Shown piece by piece: positions 25,962 through 35,104 of a stretch of DNA of 64,000 nucleotides. Source of the stretch: Burkholderia pyrrocinia. GTDB taxonomy: Bacteria > Pseudomonadota > Gammaproteobacteria > Burkholderiales > Burkholderiaceae. The DNA lies in NCBI RefSeq assembly GCF_003330765.1, contig NZ_CP024902.1:2046001-2110000 (forward strand), given 5' to 3'. Below the pieces are notes generated by a model. It was not told where the DNA came from and searched no databases. It saw only the letters and a program-made list of their open reading frames with translations. Position numbers and translations under genes: made by a program. The first letter of the stretch is position 1, and every line of letters begins with the position of its first letter.

Positions 25962-27143
25962 TTACGGACGCTCGACCGCGAGCGCGACGCCCATCCCGCC
26001 GCCGATGCACAGCGACGCCAGACCGCGCTTCGCATCGCGCTTGGCCATCTCGTGCAGCAGCGTCACCAGGATCCGGCAGCCCGACGCGCCGATCGGGTGA
26101 CCGATCGCAATCGCGCCGCCATTCACGTTCACCTTCGACGTGTCCCAGCCCATCTGCTTGTGCACCGCCAGCGCCTGCGCCGCGAACGCCTCGTTGATCT
26201 CCATCAGGTCCAGGTCGCCCGGCGTCCAGCCCGCGCGCTCCAGACACCGGCGCGACGCCGGCACCGGGCCCATCCCCATCACGCTCGGATCCACGCCCGC
26301 ATTCGCGTACGCCTTGATCCGCGCCAGCGGCGTCAGGCCCAGCGCCGCTGCCTTCTTCGCCGACATCACCAGCACCGCCGCCGCGCCGTCGTTCAGCCCC
26401 GACGCGTTCGCCGCCGTCACCGTGCCGTCCTTCGAGAACGCCGGCTTCAGCCCCGCCAGCGCTTCCGCCGTCACGCCGTGACGCACGAACTCGTCGGTCG
26501 CGAACTGCAGCGGCTCGCCCTTGCGTTGCGGGATCGACACCGGCACGATCTCGTCGTTGAAGCGCCCGGCCTTCTGCGCCGCTTCCGCCTTGTTCTGCGA
26601 CAGCGCCGCGAACGCGTCCTGCTCGTCGCGCGTGATCCCGTATTCCTTCGCGACGTTCTCCGCCGTGATGCCCATGTGGTACTGGTTGTACACGTCCCAC
26701 AGGCCGTCGACGATCATCGTGTCGACCAGCTTCGCGTCACCCATCCGGAACCCGTCGCGCGAGCCCGGCAGCACGTGCGGCGACGCGCTCATGTTTTCCT
26801 GGCCGCCCGCGATCACGATGTCCGCGTCGCCCGCGACGATCGCATTCGCCGCCAGCATCACGGCCTTCAGGCCCGAGCCGCACACCTTGTTGATCGTCAT
26901 CCCCGGCACTGCCGCCGGCAACCCGGCCTTGATCAGCGATTGCCGCGCCGGGTTCTGCCCCGAGCCGGCCGTCAGCACCTGGCCCAGGATCACTTCGCTG
27001 ACCTGATCGGGCTTCACGCCCGCACGTTCCAGCACCGCGCGGATCACCGTCGCGCCCAGCTCGGGCGCCGCAATCTTCGCAAGCGAGCCGCCGAATTTGC
27101 CGACCGCGGTCCGCGCGGCCGATACGATCACTACGTCCGTCAT
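25962..27143 (-). CDS. phaA: Acetyl-CoA acetyltransferase PhaA
   Basis: The 393-residue thiolase condenses two acetyl-CoA to acetoacetyl-CoA, the first step of polyhydroxybutyrate synthesis. Cys88 in NKVCGSG is the acyl acceptor; GHPIGASG supplies the catalytic His and CIGGGMG the second Cys. The start [15 protein letters not shown] matches PhaA. It is second in the operon after phaC. It is a paralogue of BktB at 18937-20127 but clearly different in sequence; PhaA prefers C2 substrates while BktB also accepts C5. Confidence 0.95.
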   Translation of the reverse strand: MTDVVIVSAARTAVGKFGGSLAKIAAPELGATVIRAVLERAGVKPDQVSEVILGQVLTAGSGQNPARQSLIKAGLPAAVPGMTINKVCGSGLKAVMLAANAIVAGDADIVIAGGQENMSASPHVLPGSRDGFRMGDAKLVDTMIVDGLWDVYNQYHMGITAENVAKEYGITRDEQDAFAALSQNKAEAAQKAGRFNDEIVPVSIPQRKGEPLQFATDEFVRHGVTAEALAGLKPAFSKDGTVTAANASGLNDGAAAVLVMSAKKAAALGLTPLARIKAYANAGVDPSVMGMGPVPASRRCLERAGWTPGDLDLMEINEAFAAQALAVHKQMGWDTSKVNVNGGAIAIGHPIGASGCRILVTLLHEMAKRDAKRGLASLCIGGGMGVALAVERP

Positions 27144-27210
27144 TTCCCTTTCCTCCAGGCCCGCACGACACGGCGCATCGCTACCGGCCCCGTTAAAAAA
27201 ACTGCGATGC

Positions 27211-27237
27211 ACCGGACAGCGTGCGCCGCTGTCCGGT
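27211..27237 (-). promoter_or_regulatory. Stem-loop between phaC and phaA
   Basis: ACCGGACAGCG and CGCTGTCCGGT form a perfect 11-bp stem with a 5-base loop, about 6 bp past the phaC stop. On the minus strand a TTTTTTT run follows about 9 bases later, and on the plus strand TTTT is adjacent. It could be a partial terminator that lowers phaAB relative to phaC. Confidence 0.6.
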
Positions 27238-27242
27238 TTTCG

Positions 27243-29108
27243 TCAATCGCGCTGCAACACGTAACGCCCCGGCGCCGGTTCGATCACCGGGAACTGCGCG
27301 GAACCGGGCTGGGCGGGCGGCGCCACCTTGCGGCCGCCGTACTGGTCGAGCCACTCGACCCAGGTCGTCCACCAGCTTCCCGGCTGCTCGGTCGCACCGG
27401 CGAACCAGTCGTCTGCGGACTCCGGCAGGTCGCTGTCGTTGACCCAGTAGCTGCGCTTCTTCTTCGCCGGCGGATTGATCACGCCCGCGATATGACCCGA
27501 CGCGCCGAGCACGAACTTCAGCGGGCCCGTCAGGATCGACGTCGATGCGTAAGCCGTCTGCCACGGCACGATGTGATCCTCGCGCGAGCCGTAGACGAAG
27601 GTCGGCACGTCGATCAGCGACAGGTCGACGGCTTCGCCGCAGACGGTCAGCGCGCCCGGCTCGCGCAGCTTGTTCTCGAGATAGGTATTGCGCAGGTACC
27701 ACGCGTACATCGGGCCCGGCAGGCTCGTCGAGTCGCTGTTCCAGTACAGCAGGTCGAACGGCGTGGGCGTGCGGCCCTTCAGGTAGTTGTCGACGACGTA
27801 GTTCCACACGAGGTCGTTCGGGCGCAGGAACGAGAACGTATTCGCGAACTCGACGCCGCGCATCAGCCCCGGTTGCGTGCCGTTCTTGCCGCCGATGGTC
27901 TGCTCGCGCATCTGCACGTGCGCCTCGTCGACGAACACGTCGAGAATGCCCGTGTCGGTGAAGTCGAGCATCGCGGTAAGCAGCGTCATCGACGCGGCCG
28001 GATGCTCGCCGCGCGCGGCGAGCACCGACAGCGCGGTCGCGAGCATCGTGCCGCCGACGCAGAAGCCGAGCGTGTTGATCTGCTCGCGGCCGCTGACCTG
28101 CTGCACGGCGTCGATCGCCGCGAGCAGCCCTTCGTTCATGTAGTCGTCCCACGTCTTGTGCGCGACCGATGCATCCGCGTTGCGCCACGACACGAGGAAC
28201 ACCTGATGGCCGTTCGACAGCGCGTGCGCGACGAGCGAATTCTCGGGCTGCAGGTCGAGGATGTAGAACTTGTTGATGCACGGCGGGACGATCAGCAGCG
28301 GCCGCTCGAACACCTTGTCCGTCTTCGGCGTGTACTGGATCAGCTGCATCAGGTCGTTTTCGTAGACGACCGCGCCTTCAGTACACCCGAGGTTCTTGCC
28401 GACCACGAACTGCGATTCGTCGGTCTGCGAAATCTTGCCGCGCTGCAGGTCGCCGAGCAGGTTCATCATCCCCTGCCGCAGGCTTTCGCCTTGCGTCTCG
28501 AGAATCGATTTCTGCGCGTCGGGATTGAGCGCAAGGAAGTTGCTCGGCGCGGCGGCGGCCGTCCATTGCTGGACCGTGAAACGGATGCGCTCGCGCGTCT
28601 TCGGATCGGTCTGAAGCGCGTCGGCCAGTTCCTGCAGGTAGCGTGCGTTGAGCAGATACCAGGCAGCCGCGAACGCATGCGCCGGCGACGCCTTCCATGC
28701 ATCGCCACTGAAGCGGCGGTCTTTCAGTTCGGGCGACTCGAGCTTCGCGGCGGCCGCCTGCTGCATCAGCGTCATGCAATCGCGCGCGTAGTCGGCCTGC
28801 AGCGTCTGGAGCCGTTCGGGCGGAATCGCAGCAACCGGCAGCTTCAGCCCCGCGAACGGCGACGCCATGCCGCCGAGATCGGGCATCGACGGCACCTGGA
28901 ACGGAAACGATGTCGGGAACTGGAATGTCGCGAACGGATTCACGGTGGCCGATGCAGTCGCGGCGCGTGCCGGATCTGCAAAACCGCGCCACGCGTTCAA
29001 CCACGACTCGAACATCTGCTGCATCGGCTGGGCGGCCGGATCGAATCCGGTGCTGCCCGCGGAATTGCCCGCCTGAGCGGACGTCGACGAATTTTTCGAT
29101 GCTGTCAT
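27243..29108 (-). CDS. phaC: Class I polyhydroxyalkanoate synthase PhaC
   Basis: The 621-residue synthase polymerises (R)-3-hydroxyacyl-CoA into polyester at the granule surface. The lipase-like box GFCVGG holds the nucleophile Cys350; the downstream Asp is in GSREDHIVP and the His in GASGHIAGVINPP. The N-terminal PhaC domain (FAAAWYLLNARYLQELADAL region) is present, and the length suits class I enzymes that need no PhaE or PhaR-type subunit. It is first in phaC-phaA-phaB-phaR. The upstream leader carries an inverted repeat (29194-29213). Confidence 0.96.
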   Translation of the reverse strand: MTASKNSSTSAQAGNSAGSTGFDPAAQPMQQMFESWLNAWRGFADPARAATASATVNPFATFQFPTSFPFQVPSMPDLGGMASPFAGLKLPVAAIPPERLQTLQADYARDCMTLMQQAAAAKLESPELKDRRFSGDAWKASPAHAFAAAWYLLNARYLQELADALQTDPKTRERIRFTVQQWTAAAAPSNFLALNPDAQKSILETQGESLRQGMMNLLGDLQRGKISQTDESQFVVGKNLGCTEGAVVYENDLMQLIQYTPKTDKVFERPLLIVPPCINKFYILDLQPENSLVAHALSNGHQVFLVSWRNADASVAHKTWDDYMNEGLLAAIDAVQQVSGREQINTLGFCVGGTMLATALSVLAARGEHPAASMTLLTAMLDFTDTGILDVFVDEAHVQMREQTIGGKNGTQPGLMRGVEFANTFSFLRPNDLVWNYVVDNYLKGRTPTPFDLLYWNSDSTSLPGPMYAWYLRNTYLENKLREPGALTVCGEAVDLSLIDVPTFVYGSREDHIVPWQTAYASTSILTGPLKFVLGASGHIAGVINPPAKKKRSYWVNDSDLPESADDWFAGATEQPGSWWTTWVEWLDQYGGRKVAPPAQPGSAQFPVIEPAPGRYVLQRD

Positions 29109-29468
29109 TACCTGCCTTACCGGTGATTCGTGAGCGTCAATCGTGAAATCCTGCTCGCGCGCGGCGTGCCGGCTGCGAGCCGGGCCGTCATGCTCTGGAG
29201 AGGCGTCTCCAGATTCTGCCGCAGTGCGGTATTTTTATCATTATCGTTTTCCCCATGTGAAGCGCCACGTCAAACCACTGAACATTTCTGCGCGGAGATA
29301 ATCCGCGCGCAACAGACGGGACAAGGGTTCCGGCGAAACATAAAACATTTTAATTGACTTGACTTCGGGATTTTTCATTCAGCCGCGCATGCAACGCCGC
29401 ATTGCCGCCTAAATATCGAGATAACCCGATTTCGCGGCGCAATAAACCACGCGCGCATGCGCATGCCG
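29109..29468. other. 360-bp phaC upstream region
   Basis: This gap between phaC and pgeF is the most AT-rich stretch of the window. On the minus strand TTGACG (29273-29268) and GATAAT (29245-29240) lie 22 bp apart, longer than ideal for a sigma70 promoter. An imperfect palindrome GCAACGCCGCATTGC is at 29391-29405. No coding region is supported. Confidence 0.45.
29194..29213. promoter_or_regulatory. Inverted repeat in the phaC leader
   Basis: TCTGGAGA, loop GGCG, TCTCCAGA is a perfect 8-bp inverted repeat 85-105 bp upstream of the phaC start. It could be an operator, for instance for PhaR, or an mRNA leader hairpin. No consensus match is claimed. Confidence 0.45.
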
Positions 29469-30308
29469 TCAGTCGGCCAGCCAGATCGCCGCCGCCATAC
29501 GGCCCGTCACGCGGTCGCGCCGGTACGAATAGAAGCGCGCGTGCTCGCTGACCGAGCAGGCCGTCCCGCCGCTCACGTGCGCAACGCCCGCACGTGCGAG
29601 ACGCAGGCGCGCGAGCGCATAGAGATCGGCGAGAAACTTGCCCGGCGCGCCGGCGATCGCGACGAACGCAAGCCGGGTTTTATCATGCTCCGACTGCGGA
29701 GCCGTGTCGAGAAACGCGTCACGCACGTCGGCGCCGACCTCGAACGCCTGCGGGCCGATCGCCGGCCCGAGGTACGCATGAAGCGCGTCCGTCGCGCCGC
29801 CCGAAAGCGCCGCGACGCGCGCCGCGGTCTGCTCGACGATGCCGGCCGCGAGACCGCGCCAGCCCGCATGCGCGGCGCCGACCGCCCGGCCCTGCGCGTC
29901 GCACAGCAGCACGGGCAGGCAATCCGCGACCATCACGACGCAGACGGCGCCCGCCTGGTCCGTGACGCTCGCGTCGGCCTGGACCGGCGCCTTAGCCACG
30001 GGCGCCGCCGCAATCACCTCGTCCGCGCGCACGATCTGCGCGCCGTGAACCTGCTCGAGCCATGCGGCGCTCGACTGGCCTGCCAGCGCGAGCAAGCGCG
30101 CGCGATTCCCGGCGACATGGGCCGGATCATCACCGGTATGCAGGCCGAGATTCATCCCGCCCGGCAACACGGCTCCGTCCTGCCAGCGCCCGTACGGGCC
30201 TTCGCTCACACCACCATCACGCGTCGTGATCAGCGCGCGCACGCGCGGCGAAACCTGCCAGTCGGGCTGCACGCAGTCCTGCCACGTCAACGGCGCCAGG
30301 TTCGTCAT
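29469..30308 (-). CDS. pgeF: Peptidoglycan editing factor PgeF (YfiH/multicopper polyphenol oxidoreductase family)
   Basis: The 279-residue protein has the family's conserved TRDGGVSEGPY segment, the ADCLPVLL metal-site motif and HAGWRG. In E. coli PgeF corrects peptidoglycan precursors that wrongly carry L-serine; older names are laccase domain protein and YfiH. ATG 30308 is preceded by GAGGAG nine bases upstream. It starts 6 bases after the rluD stop, the usual rluD-pgeF arrangement, so both are cotranscribed. Confidence 0.9.
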   Translation of the reverse strand: MTNLAPLTWQDCVQPDWQVSPRVRALITTRDGGVSEGPYGRWQDGAVLPGGMNLGLHTGDDPAHVAGNRARLLALAGQSSAAWLEQVHGAQIVRADEVIAAAPVAKAPVQADASVTDQAGAVCVVMVADCLPVLLCDAQGRAVGAAHAGWRGLAAGIVEQTAARVAALSGGATDALHAYLGPAIGPQAFEVGADVRDAFLDTAPQSEHDKTRLAFVAIAGAPGKFLADLYALARLRLARAGVAHVSGGTACSVSEHARFYSYRRDRVTGRMAAAIWLAD

Positions 30309-30314
30309 CGGCAC

Positions 30315-31523
30315 TCACTCCTCCTCATCGTCAGGGTACGGCTCATCGTCGTGATATTCGCCGCCGAAATCGTCATCGTCGTAGACACCATCATCGTCGT
30401 CGAATTCCTCGTCGCCCTGCCCGAAGCCGAGCGCCGCGACGAGCGCGTTCATGTCGTCCGGCAGCGGGCAGCGCCATTGCACCGCCTTGCCCGTAACCGG
30501 ATGCACGAGGCCGAGCCGCCATGCATGCAGTGCCTGTCGCGCAAACCCGTCCGGCAGCGGCGCGACCGAGCGCTTGCCGCGCGCGCGCCCGTAGACGGGA
30601 TCACCGAGCAGCGGGTGCCCGGCGTGCGCGCAGTGCACGCGGATCTGGTGCGTGCGGCCGGTTTCGAGGTCGCACTGGATCGCCGAAACCGGCTGACGTT
30701 GCCACACGCATGTGTCAACCGTGCGGAAATGCGTGCGCGCGGGCTTGCCCGACGCGCTCGTGACGACGGCCATGCGCGTGCGCTCGCGCGGATCGCGGCC
30801 GATCGGCGCGTCGATCGTGCCTTCCTCGGGCATCGTGCCCCACACGAGCGCGAAATAGCGGCGCTTCACCGTGCGGGCCTGCAACTGGCGCACGAGGTCC
30901 GTCTGCGCGGCCAGCGTGCGCGCCACCACCATCAGGCCCGACGTCTCCTTGTCGAGCCGGTGGACGATCCCCGCGCGCGGCAGGCCGGCCGCCGCGTCGC
31001 CATAGCGATGCAACAGCCCGTTGAGGATCGTGCCGCTCCAGTTGCCGGCTGCCGGATGCACGACGAGCCCGGCCGGCTTGTTGATGACGACGAGCGCGTC
31101 GTCCTCGTAGATGACGTCGAGCGGCACCGGCTCCGGCGTGAACGCGAGCTGTTCGGGAAGCAGATCGGGCACGAGCTCGATCGTCGCGCCGAGCGGCACC
31201 GGCTGGCGGATCTTCGCCGGCGCGCCGTTGACGAGCACGCGCTGCGCCTCGATCCAGCTCTGCAGGCGGCTGCGCGAGAATTCAGGGAACAGCTGGGCGA
31301 GCGCCTTGTCGAGGCGTTCGCCCGCCAGCGACGGCGGCACTTCGACGACGCGCGGCGCCTCATCGGCCGCCACGGACGGCACAACGGGGGGTTGCAACAC
31401 GTCGCCGGTCAGATTGTCATCGAGGGAATCCCCCGAGGCAGCGTCGGCGGGCCGATCGCTTGGGCTATAATCTTCGCGATTTGGTGTGCCCGGCTGGGCA
31501 TTCTGCGAACTTGAACGGGTCAT
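30315..31523 (-). CDS. rluD: 23S rRNA pseudouridine synthase RluD with an acidic tail
   Basis: The 402-residue enzyme makes pseudouridines in helix 69 of 23S rRNA. The S4-like RNA-binding domain is at about residues 68-115 and the catalytic Asp191 is in [10 protein letters not shown]. coli RluD has 326 residues; here there is a roughly 55-residue polar N-terminal extension and a C-terminal tail of about 35 residues made mostly of Asp and Glu. The gene is divergent from bamD, whose likely promoter lies within its 5' coding end. pgeF follows immediately. Confidence 0.93.
   Translation of the reverse strand: MTRSSSQNAQPGTPNREDYSPSDRPADAASGDSLDDNLTGDVLQPPVVPSVAADEAPRVVEVPPSLAGERLDKALAQLFPEFSRSRLQSWIEAQRVLVNGAPAKIRQPVPLGATIELVPDLLPEQLAFTPEPVPLDVIYEDDALVVINKPAGLVVHPAAGNWSGTILNGLLHRYGDAAAGLPRAGIVHRLDKETSGLMVVARTLAAQTDLVRQLQARTVKRRYFALVWGTMPEEGTIDAPIGRDPRERTRMAVVTSASGKPARTHFRTVDTCVWQRQPVSAIQCDLETGRTHQIRVHCAHAGHPLLGDPVYGRARGKRSVAPLPDGFARQALHAWRLGLVHPVTGKAVQWRCPLPDDMNALVAALGFGQGDEEFDDDDGVYDDDDFGGEYHDDEPYPDDEEE
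30317..30420. repeat. Degenerate trinucleotide repeat encoding the RluD acidic tail
   Basis: Plus-strand TCATCGTCG-like units repeat over about 100 bp; on the coding strand they read GAC/GAT/GAA and give the Asp/Glu-rich C-terminus of RluD. Confidence 0.5.
31440..31471 (+). promoter_or_regulatory. Putative bamD promoter inside rluD
   Basis: TATAAT at 31466-31471 is a perfect -10 hexamer about 94 bp upstream of the bamD ATG. The -35 region (around 31443-31448) is poor. It lies within the rluD 5' coding sequence because the two genes are only 41 bp apart. Confidence 0.45.
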
Positions 31524-31564
31524 TTAGACTGGGTCACCGAGACTTGAAGCTAGGACATGCGAGC

Positions 31565-32389
31565 ATGATGAATTCGACCAAACGTACGGCCAGAACCGTC
31601 GCCGCCCGAGCTGCGGCGGTAGCGGCCGCGGCCCTCATCGCCGGCTGCCACGGCTTGCCGCAGAAGCAGGACGAGACGGCTACCTGGTCGAACAACAAAT
31701 TATACTCAGAGGCCCAGGACGCACTGTCCGGCGGCGACTGGGGCAAGTGCGCGAAATATTTCGAATCGCTGCAAGGCCGCGATCCGTTCGGCCATTTCGC
31801 GCAGCAGGCGCAGATCAACGTTGCATACTGCAACTGGAAGGATAACGAAGCGGCAGCCGCCGACCAGGCCGTCGACCGCTTCATCCAGCTCCACCCCGAT
31901 CATCCGGATATCCCGTACGCGTACTACCTGAAGGGGATGATCCACTTCAACGACGATCTCGGCCTGTTCGGCCGCTTCTCCGGCCAGGACATGAGCGAGC
32001 GCGATCCGCAGGCACTGCGCGAATCGTACGATGCGTTCAAGGTCGTCGTCGACCGCTTCCCGAAGAGCAAGTACGCGCCCGACGCAGCCGCACGGATGCG
32101 CTACATCGTCAACGCGCTCGCGTCGCACGAAGTGCACGCGGCCGACTACTACTACCGGCGCGGTGCCTACGTCGCGGCAATCAACCGCGCGCAGCTCGCG
32201 ATCAAGGACTACAAGGGCGCGCCGGCGATCGAGGACGCGCTGCACATCATGATCCTGTCGTACGGCAAGCTGAACCAGCCGGAACTCGCCGAGGACACGA
32301 AGCGCGTGCTCGCGGGCACGTTCCCCGACAGCCCGTACGTCACGGGCCACTCGCGCCCCGGCGCGAAGAAGTCGTGGTGGCAGTTCTGA
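31565..32389 (+). CDS. bamD: Outer membrane assembly lipoprotein BamD
   Basis: The 274-residue lipoprotein is the essential TPR subunit of the BAM complex that inserts beta-barrel proteins in the outer membrane. The lipobox LIAGC gives the lipidated Cys near residue 28. TPR-like helices follow: SEAQDALSGGDWGKC, the FIQLHPDHPDIPYAYYLKGM segment, then a long YDAFKVVVDRFPKSKYAPDAAARM repeat. ATG at 31565 or 31568 are both possible. A bidirectional terminator follows at 32417. The window also contains bamB, about 18 kb away, in a different operon. Confidence 0.94.
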   Translation: MMNSTKRTARTVAARAAAVAAAALIAGCHGLPQKQDETATWSNNKLYSEAQDALSGGDWGKCAKYFESLQGRDPFGHFAQQAQINVAYCNWKDNEAAAADQAVDRFIQLHPDHPDIPYAYYLKGMIHFNDDLGLFGRFSGQDMSERDPQALRESYDAFKVVVDRFPKSKYAPDAAARMRYIVNALASHEVHAADYYYRRGAYVAAINRAQLAIKDYKGAPAIEDALHIMILSYGKLNQPELAEDTKRVLAGTFPDSPYVTGHSRPGAKKSWWQF

Positions 32390-32416
32390 GAACTGCGCGA
32401 CGCAACGCCAGCTGCA

Positions 32417-32456
32417 CCAACAAAAAACCCGGCCATCGAGCCGGGTTTTTTGTTGG
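32417..32456. terminator. Bidirectional terminator after bamD
   Basis: A perfect 17-bp stem (CCAACAAAAAACCCGGC and complement) with a CATCGA loop has T-runs within the stem on both strands. It serves the convergent bamD and helicase genes. Confidence 0.92.
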
Positions 32457-32509
32457 CACCGCATTCGGGCGACGCAGGTGCGGTCACGCGGCAATCGCCG
32501 CGCGTGCCG

Positions 32510-34756
32510 TCACGTGCGTTTTTCCGAGCGGTACTCGTCGAAGAAGTCCTGGACGACCGCGATCTCTCGGGTCCGCTTGAACGGCGGCAGGCTCTGCCAG
32601 ATCCGGCGCCCGTAGGGTTTGTCGACGAGCCGCGTGTCGCAGATCATCAGCACGCCGCGATCCGTCTCCGCGCGAATCAACCGGCCCGCGCCCTGCTTCA
32701 GCGTGATCACGGCCTGCGGCAACTGGTGCACGGCGAACGGGCTCAGGCCCTTCTTCGTCAGCGCATCGAGCCGTGCGGCCAGCACCGGATCGTCCGGCGG
32801 CGCGAACGGCAGCTTGTCGATCACGACGAGCGACAGCGCGTCGCCGCGCACGTCGACGCCTTCCCAGAAACTCTGGCTGCCGACCAGGATCGCGTTGCCG
32901 TATGCGCGGAAGCGGTCGAGCAGCTCGGTGCGGCTCGCATCGCCCTGCACGAGCAACGGCGTGTTCCAGCCGCGCGACTCGATCACGTCGCGCAGCTTCG
33001 ACGCGATCCGGTCGACCGCGCGCAGCGTCGTGCACAGCATGAACACGCCGCCGCCGGACGCCTCGATCGCCGGCAGCGCGGCATCGAATACGGCATCGGT
33101 AAACGCCGGCGACGACGGTTGCGGCAGGTTGCGCGGCACATACAGCAGCCCCTGCGCCTGGTAGTCGAACGGGCTCGCGAGCGTCATCGAGCGACGCGAA
33201 CTGAGGCCCATCTGCGCCGCGTAGTGCGTGAAATCGCCGCGCACCGACAACGTGGCCGACGTGAACACCCACGCACGCGGCACGCCCGCACGCTGCTTTG
33301 CAAAGATCGGCGCGACCGACAGCGGCGTTTCGTGCAGTTGGACGGTATGCGCGAACACCTCGACCCAGCGCACCTTCTCGTTCGGATCGCCGTCGGACGC
33401 CGCCTTGTCGCCGGCCGCCGCCGCGTCAGCCTTCGCGGCCGCTTCCGCCGCACCGGGCGCGACCCAGCCGGCCAGCAGGTCCTGCAGCTCGCGGGCGCGC
33501 CGCAGGCACGCTCCGAGCGATTCCGCCCGCTCGGCCTGGCTTGCAAGCGCCGACGCGAGCGCGTCGAGCGCAGCCTCGAGCGCGTCGAGCGCGCCGAACA
33601 TCGGGTGATCGTCGCCGAGCTGGGCGAGCGACATGCGTACGATCTGGTCGTTCGCGAAGGCGAGGCGCAAGTCGCGCGCCGCGCGTTCGAGATCGCCGCC
33701 GAGCTTCACCCACTCGACCGCGTCGCGCGCATGGCTCAGGCCTTCGGCCACCGTGTCGCGTGCGAGCTCGAGAATCTGCGTCGTCGACAGCGTCTCGCCG
33801 AAGAACAGCGTCGCCGTCTCCGGCAACTGGTGCGCTTCGTCGAAGATGACCGTGTTCGCGTTCGGCAGCAGCTCGGCCATCCCCGTGTCGCGCAGCATGA
33901 TGTCCGCGAAGAACAGGTGGTGGTTGACGACGACGACGTCGGCCTGCTGCGCCTCGCGCCGCGCCTGCATCACGAAGCACTCCTTGTAATGCGGGCATTC
34001 CTGGCCGAGGCAGTTGTCGCGCGTCGACGTGACCATCGACCACACGGGCGCCGTTTCCGGCACGCTCGCGAGCTCGGCCTTGTCGCCGCTCTTCGTGATC
34101 TTCGCGAAGCGGACGATTTCCTGCAGATAGGCCGTGTCCTGCCGCGACGGCAAGCGACCGTTGTCGGCCGTGCGTTGCAGGTAGTAGTGGCACAGGTAGT
34201 TCGCGCGTCCCTTGAGCATCGCGACCGTCACCGGCACCGCGAGCGCGTTGCGCACGGTCGGGATATCGCGCTGGAACAGCTGGTCCTGCAGGTGCTTCGT
34301 GCCGGTCGACACGATCACCTTGCCGCCCCACAGCATCGCGGGCACGAGATACGCATAGGTCTTGCCGGTACCCGTGCCGGCCTCGACGATCAGCGTGTTG
34401 TCGCCCGCATCGCTGTCGGTCTCGGCCGCCGCGGCCGCGTTCGCGCCCGGCTCGGCCGTCTTGTCGCCGTCGCCGAGGCGGCGCGCCGGCCGCTTGCGGG
34501 TTTCGAAGATCTCGGGCTCGGGCATCCGACGCGCGGATGCTTCCATCGCGGAGGCAACCGCACGCGCCATCTCGATCTGCGACATACGCGGCCGATAGCC
34601 GTCGAGCGCTCGTGCCAGCAGCCCGCCTTCGCCGAAGATCGTGTCGAGTTCATCGACGCGCTTGCGGCTCAGCTCGAAGGTGCCTTCGGGCGCACGAACG
34701 CGCCCGGCGGACGCGTCACGCCGGGCATCGGGGGGGGCTTCAAGCGGTGAATTCAA
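32510..34756 (-). CDS. DinG/YoaA-type ATP-dependent DNA helicase
   Basis: The 748-residue XPD-like superfamily 2 helicase has Walker A EAGTGTGKT, DEAH (VIFDEAHQLPE) and motif VI QGAGRLIR. The four-cysteine iron-sulfur domain is seen in NYLCHYY, NCLGQEC and KEC between motifs Ia and II, as in YoaA and DinG. These helicases unwind stalled replication structures and R-loops. YoaA is the closer match because no exonuclease domain is fused. The N-terminal 20 residues are low complexity, and the start ATG 34756 is the first in frame. It is followed by the bidirectional terminator. Confidence 0.88.
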   Translation of the reverse strand: MNSPLEAPPDARRDASAGRVRAPEGTFELSRKRVDELDTIFGEGGLLARALDGYRPRMSQIEMARAVASAMEASARRMPEPEIFETRKRPARRLGDGDKTAEPGANAAAAAETDSDAGDNTLIVEAGTGTGKTYAYLVPAMLWGGKVIVSTGTKHLQDQLFQRDIPTVRNALAVPVTVAMLKGRANYLCHYYLQRTADNGRLPSRQDTAYLQEIVRFAKITKSGDKAELASVPETAPVWSMVTSTRDNCLGQECPHYKECFVMQARREAQQADVVVVNHHLFFADIMLRDTGMAELLPNANTVIFDEAHQLPETATLFFGETLSTTQILELARDTVAEGLSHARDAVEWVKLGGDLERAARDLRLAFANDQIVRMSLAQLGDDHPMFGALDALEAALDALASALASQAERAESLGACLRRARELQDLLAGWVAPGAAEAAAKADAAAAGDKAASDGDPNEKVRWVEVFAHTVQLHETPLSVAPIFAKQRAGVPRAWVFTSATLSVRGDFTHYAAQMGLSSRRSMTLASPFDYQAQGLLYVPRNLPQPSSPAFTDAVFDAALPAIEASGGGVFMLCTTLRAVDRIASKLRDVIESRGWNTPLLVQGDASRTELLDRFRAYGNAILVGSQSFWEGVDVRGDALSLVVIDKLPFAPPDDPVLAARLDALTKKGLSPFAVHQLPQAVITLKQGAGRLIRAETDRGVLMICDTRLVDKPYGRRIWQSLPPFKRTREIAVVQDFFDEYRSEKRT

Positions 34757-34811
34757 GGCAAGCGTTCCTGTGTCCAGCGCCCGAGCGGCGCCGGCGCTTG
34801 CCAGGCCGCGC

Positions 34812-35027
34812 TCAGGCGCGCTTATCCGGTTCCAGCTGCGATTGCAGCAAAATGATTTTGTCTTTGGCCGCCAGCTTTTCCTTCTTCAGCCTGTGCAGCG
34901 TAATGTCGTCGATGTCGGAGTGTCCTTCCTTCAGCTCGATCTCCCGAGCGAGCTGCTGGTGCTGCTCCTGCAATGCAGCCAAACGGTTGTGCAATTCCTG
35001 CTGCTGTTCCGTGTGACGGTTTTGCAT
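34812..35027 (-). CDS. YdcH family small protein (DUF465)
   Basis: The 71-residue protein is almost entirely helical and coiled-coil-like (QQELHNRLAALQEQHQQLAREIELKEGHS), then LHRLKKEKLAAKDKIILLQSQL. This matches the DUF465/YdcH family of small proteins. The ATG at 35027 has an excellent GAGGAGG five bases upstream. It starts 55 bp before the helicase gene on the same strand and may be cotranscribed. Function is unknown for the family. Confidence 0.8.
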   Translation of the reverse strand: MQNRHTEQQQELHNRLAALQEQHQQLAREIELKEGHSDIDDITLHRLKKEKLAAKDKIILLQSQLEPDKRA

Positions 35028-35104
35028 ATTTGCCTCCTCATCGAAGCAGCGCACCGGCTGGCGTGCCGACGCGCACGAGACTGATTCCGGATCAACCCAA
35101 CACG

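Noticed and set aside
26052..29126. A 1,024-codon plus-strand open frame
   Set aside because: Antisense to phaA and phaC; composition typical of GC-rich shadow frames, with no recognisable domain.
29391..29405. Imperfect palindrome GCAACGCCGCATTGC as a PhaR site
   Set aside because: One central mismatch and no confident consensus match; kept only as a note in the phaC upstream region.
32450..34750. A 766-codon plus-strand frame across the helicase gene
   Set aside because: Antisense to a clear DinG/YoaA helicase; no family match.
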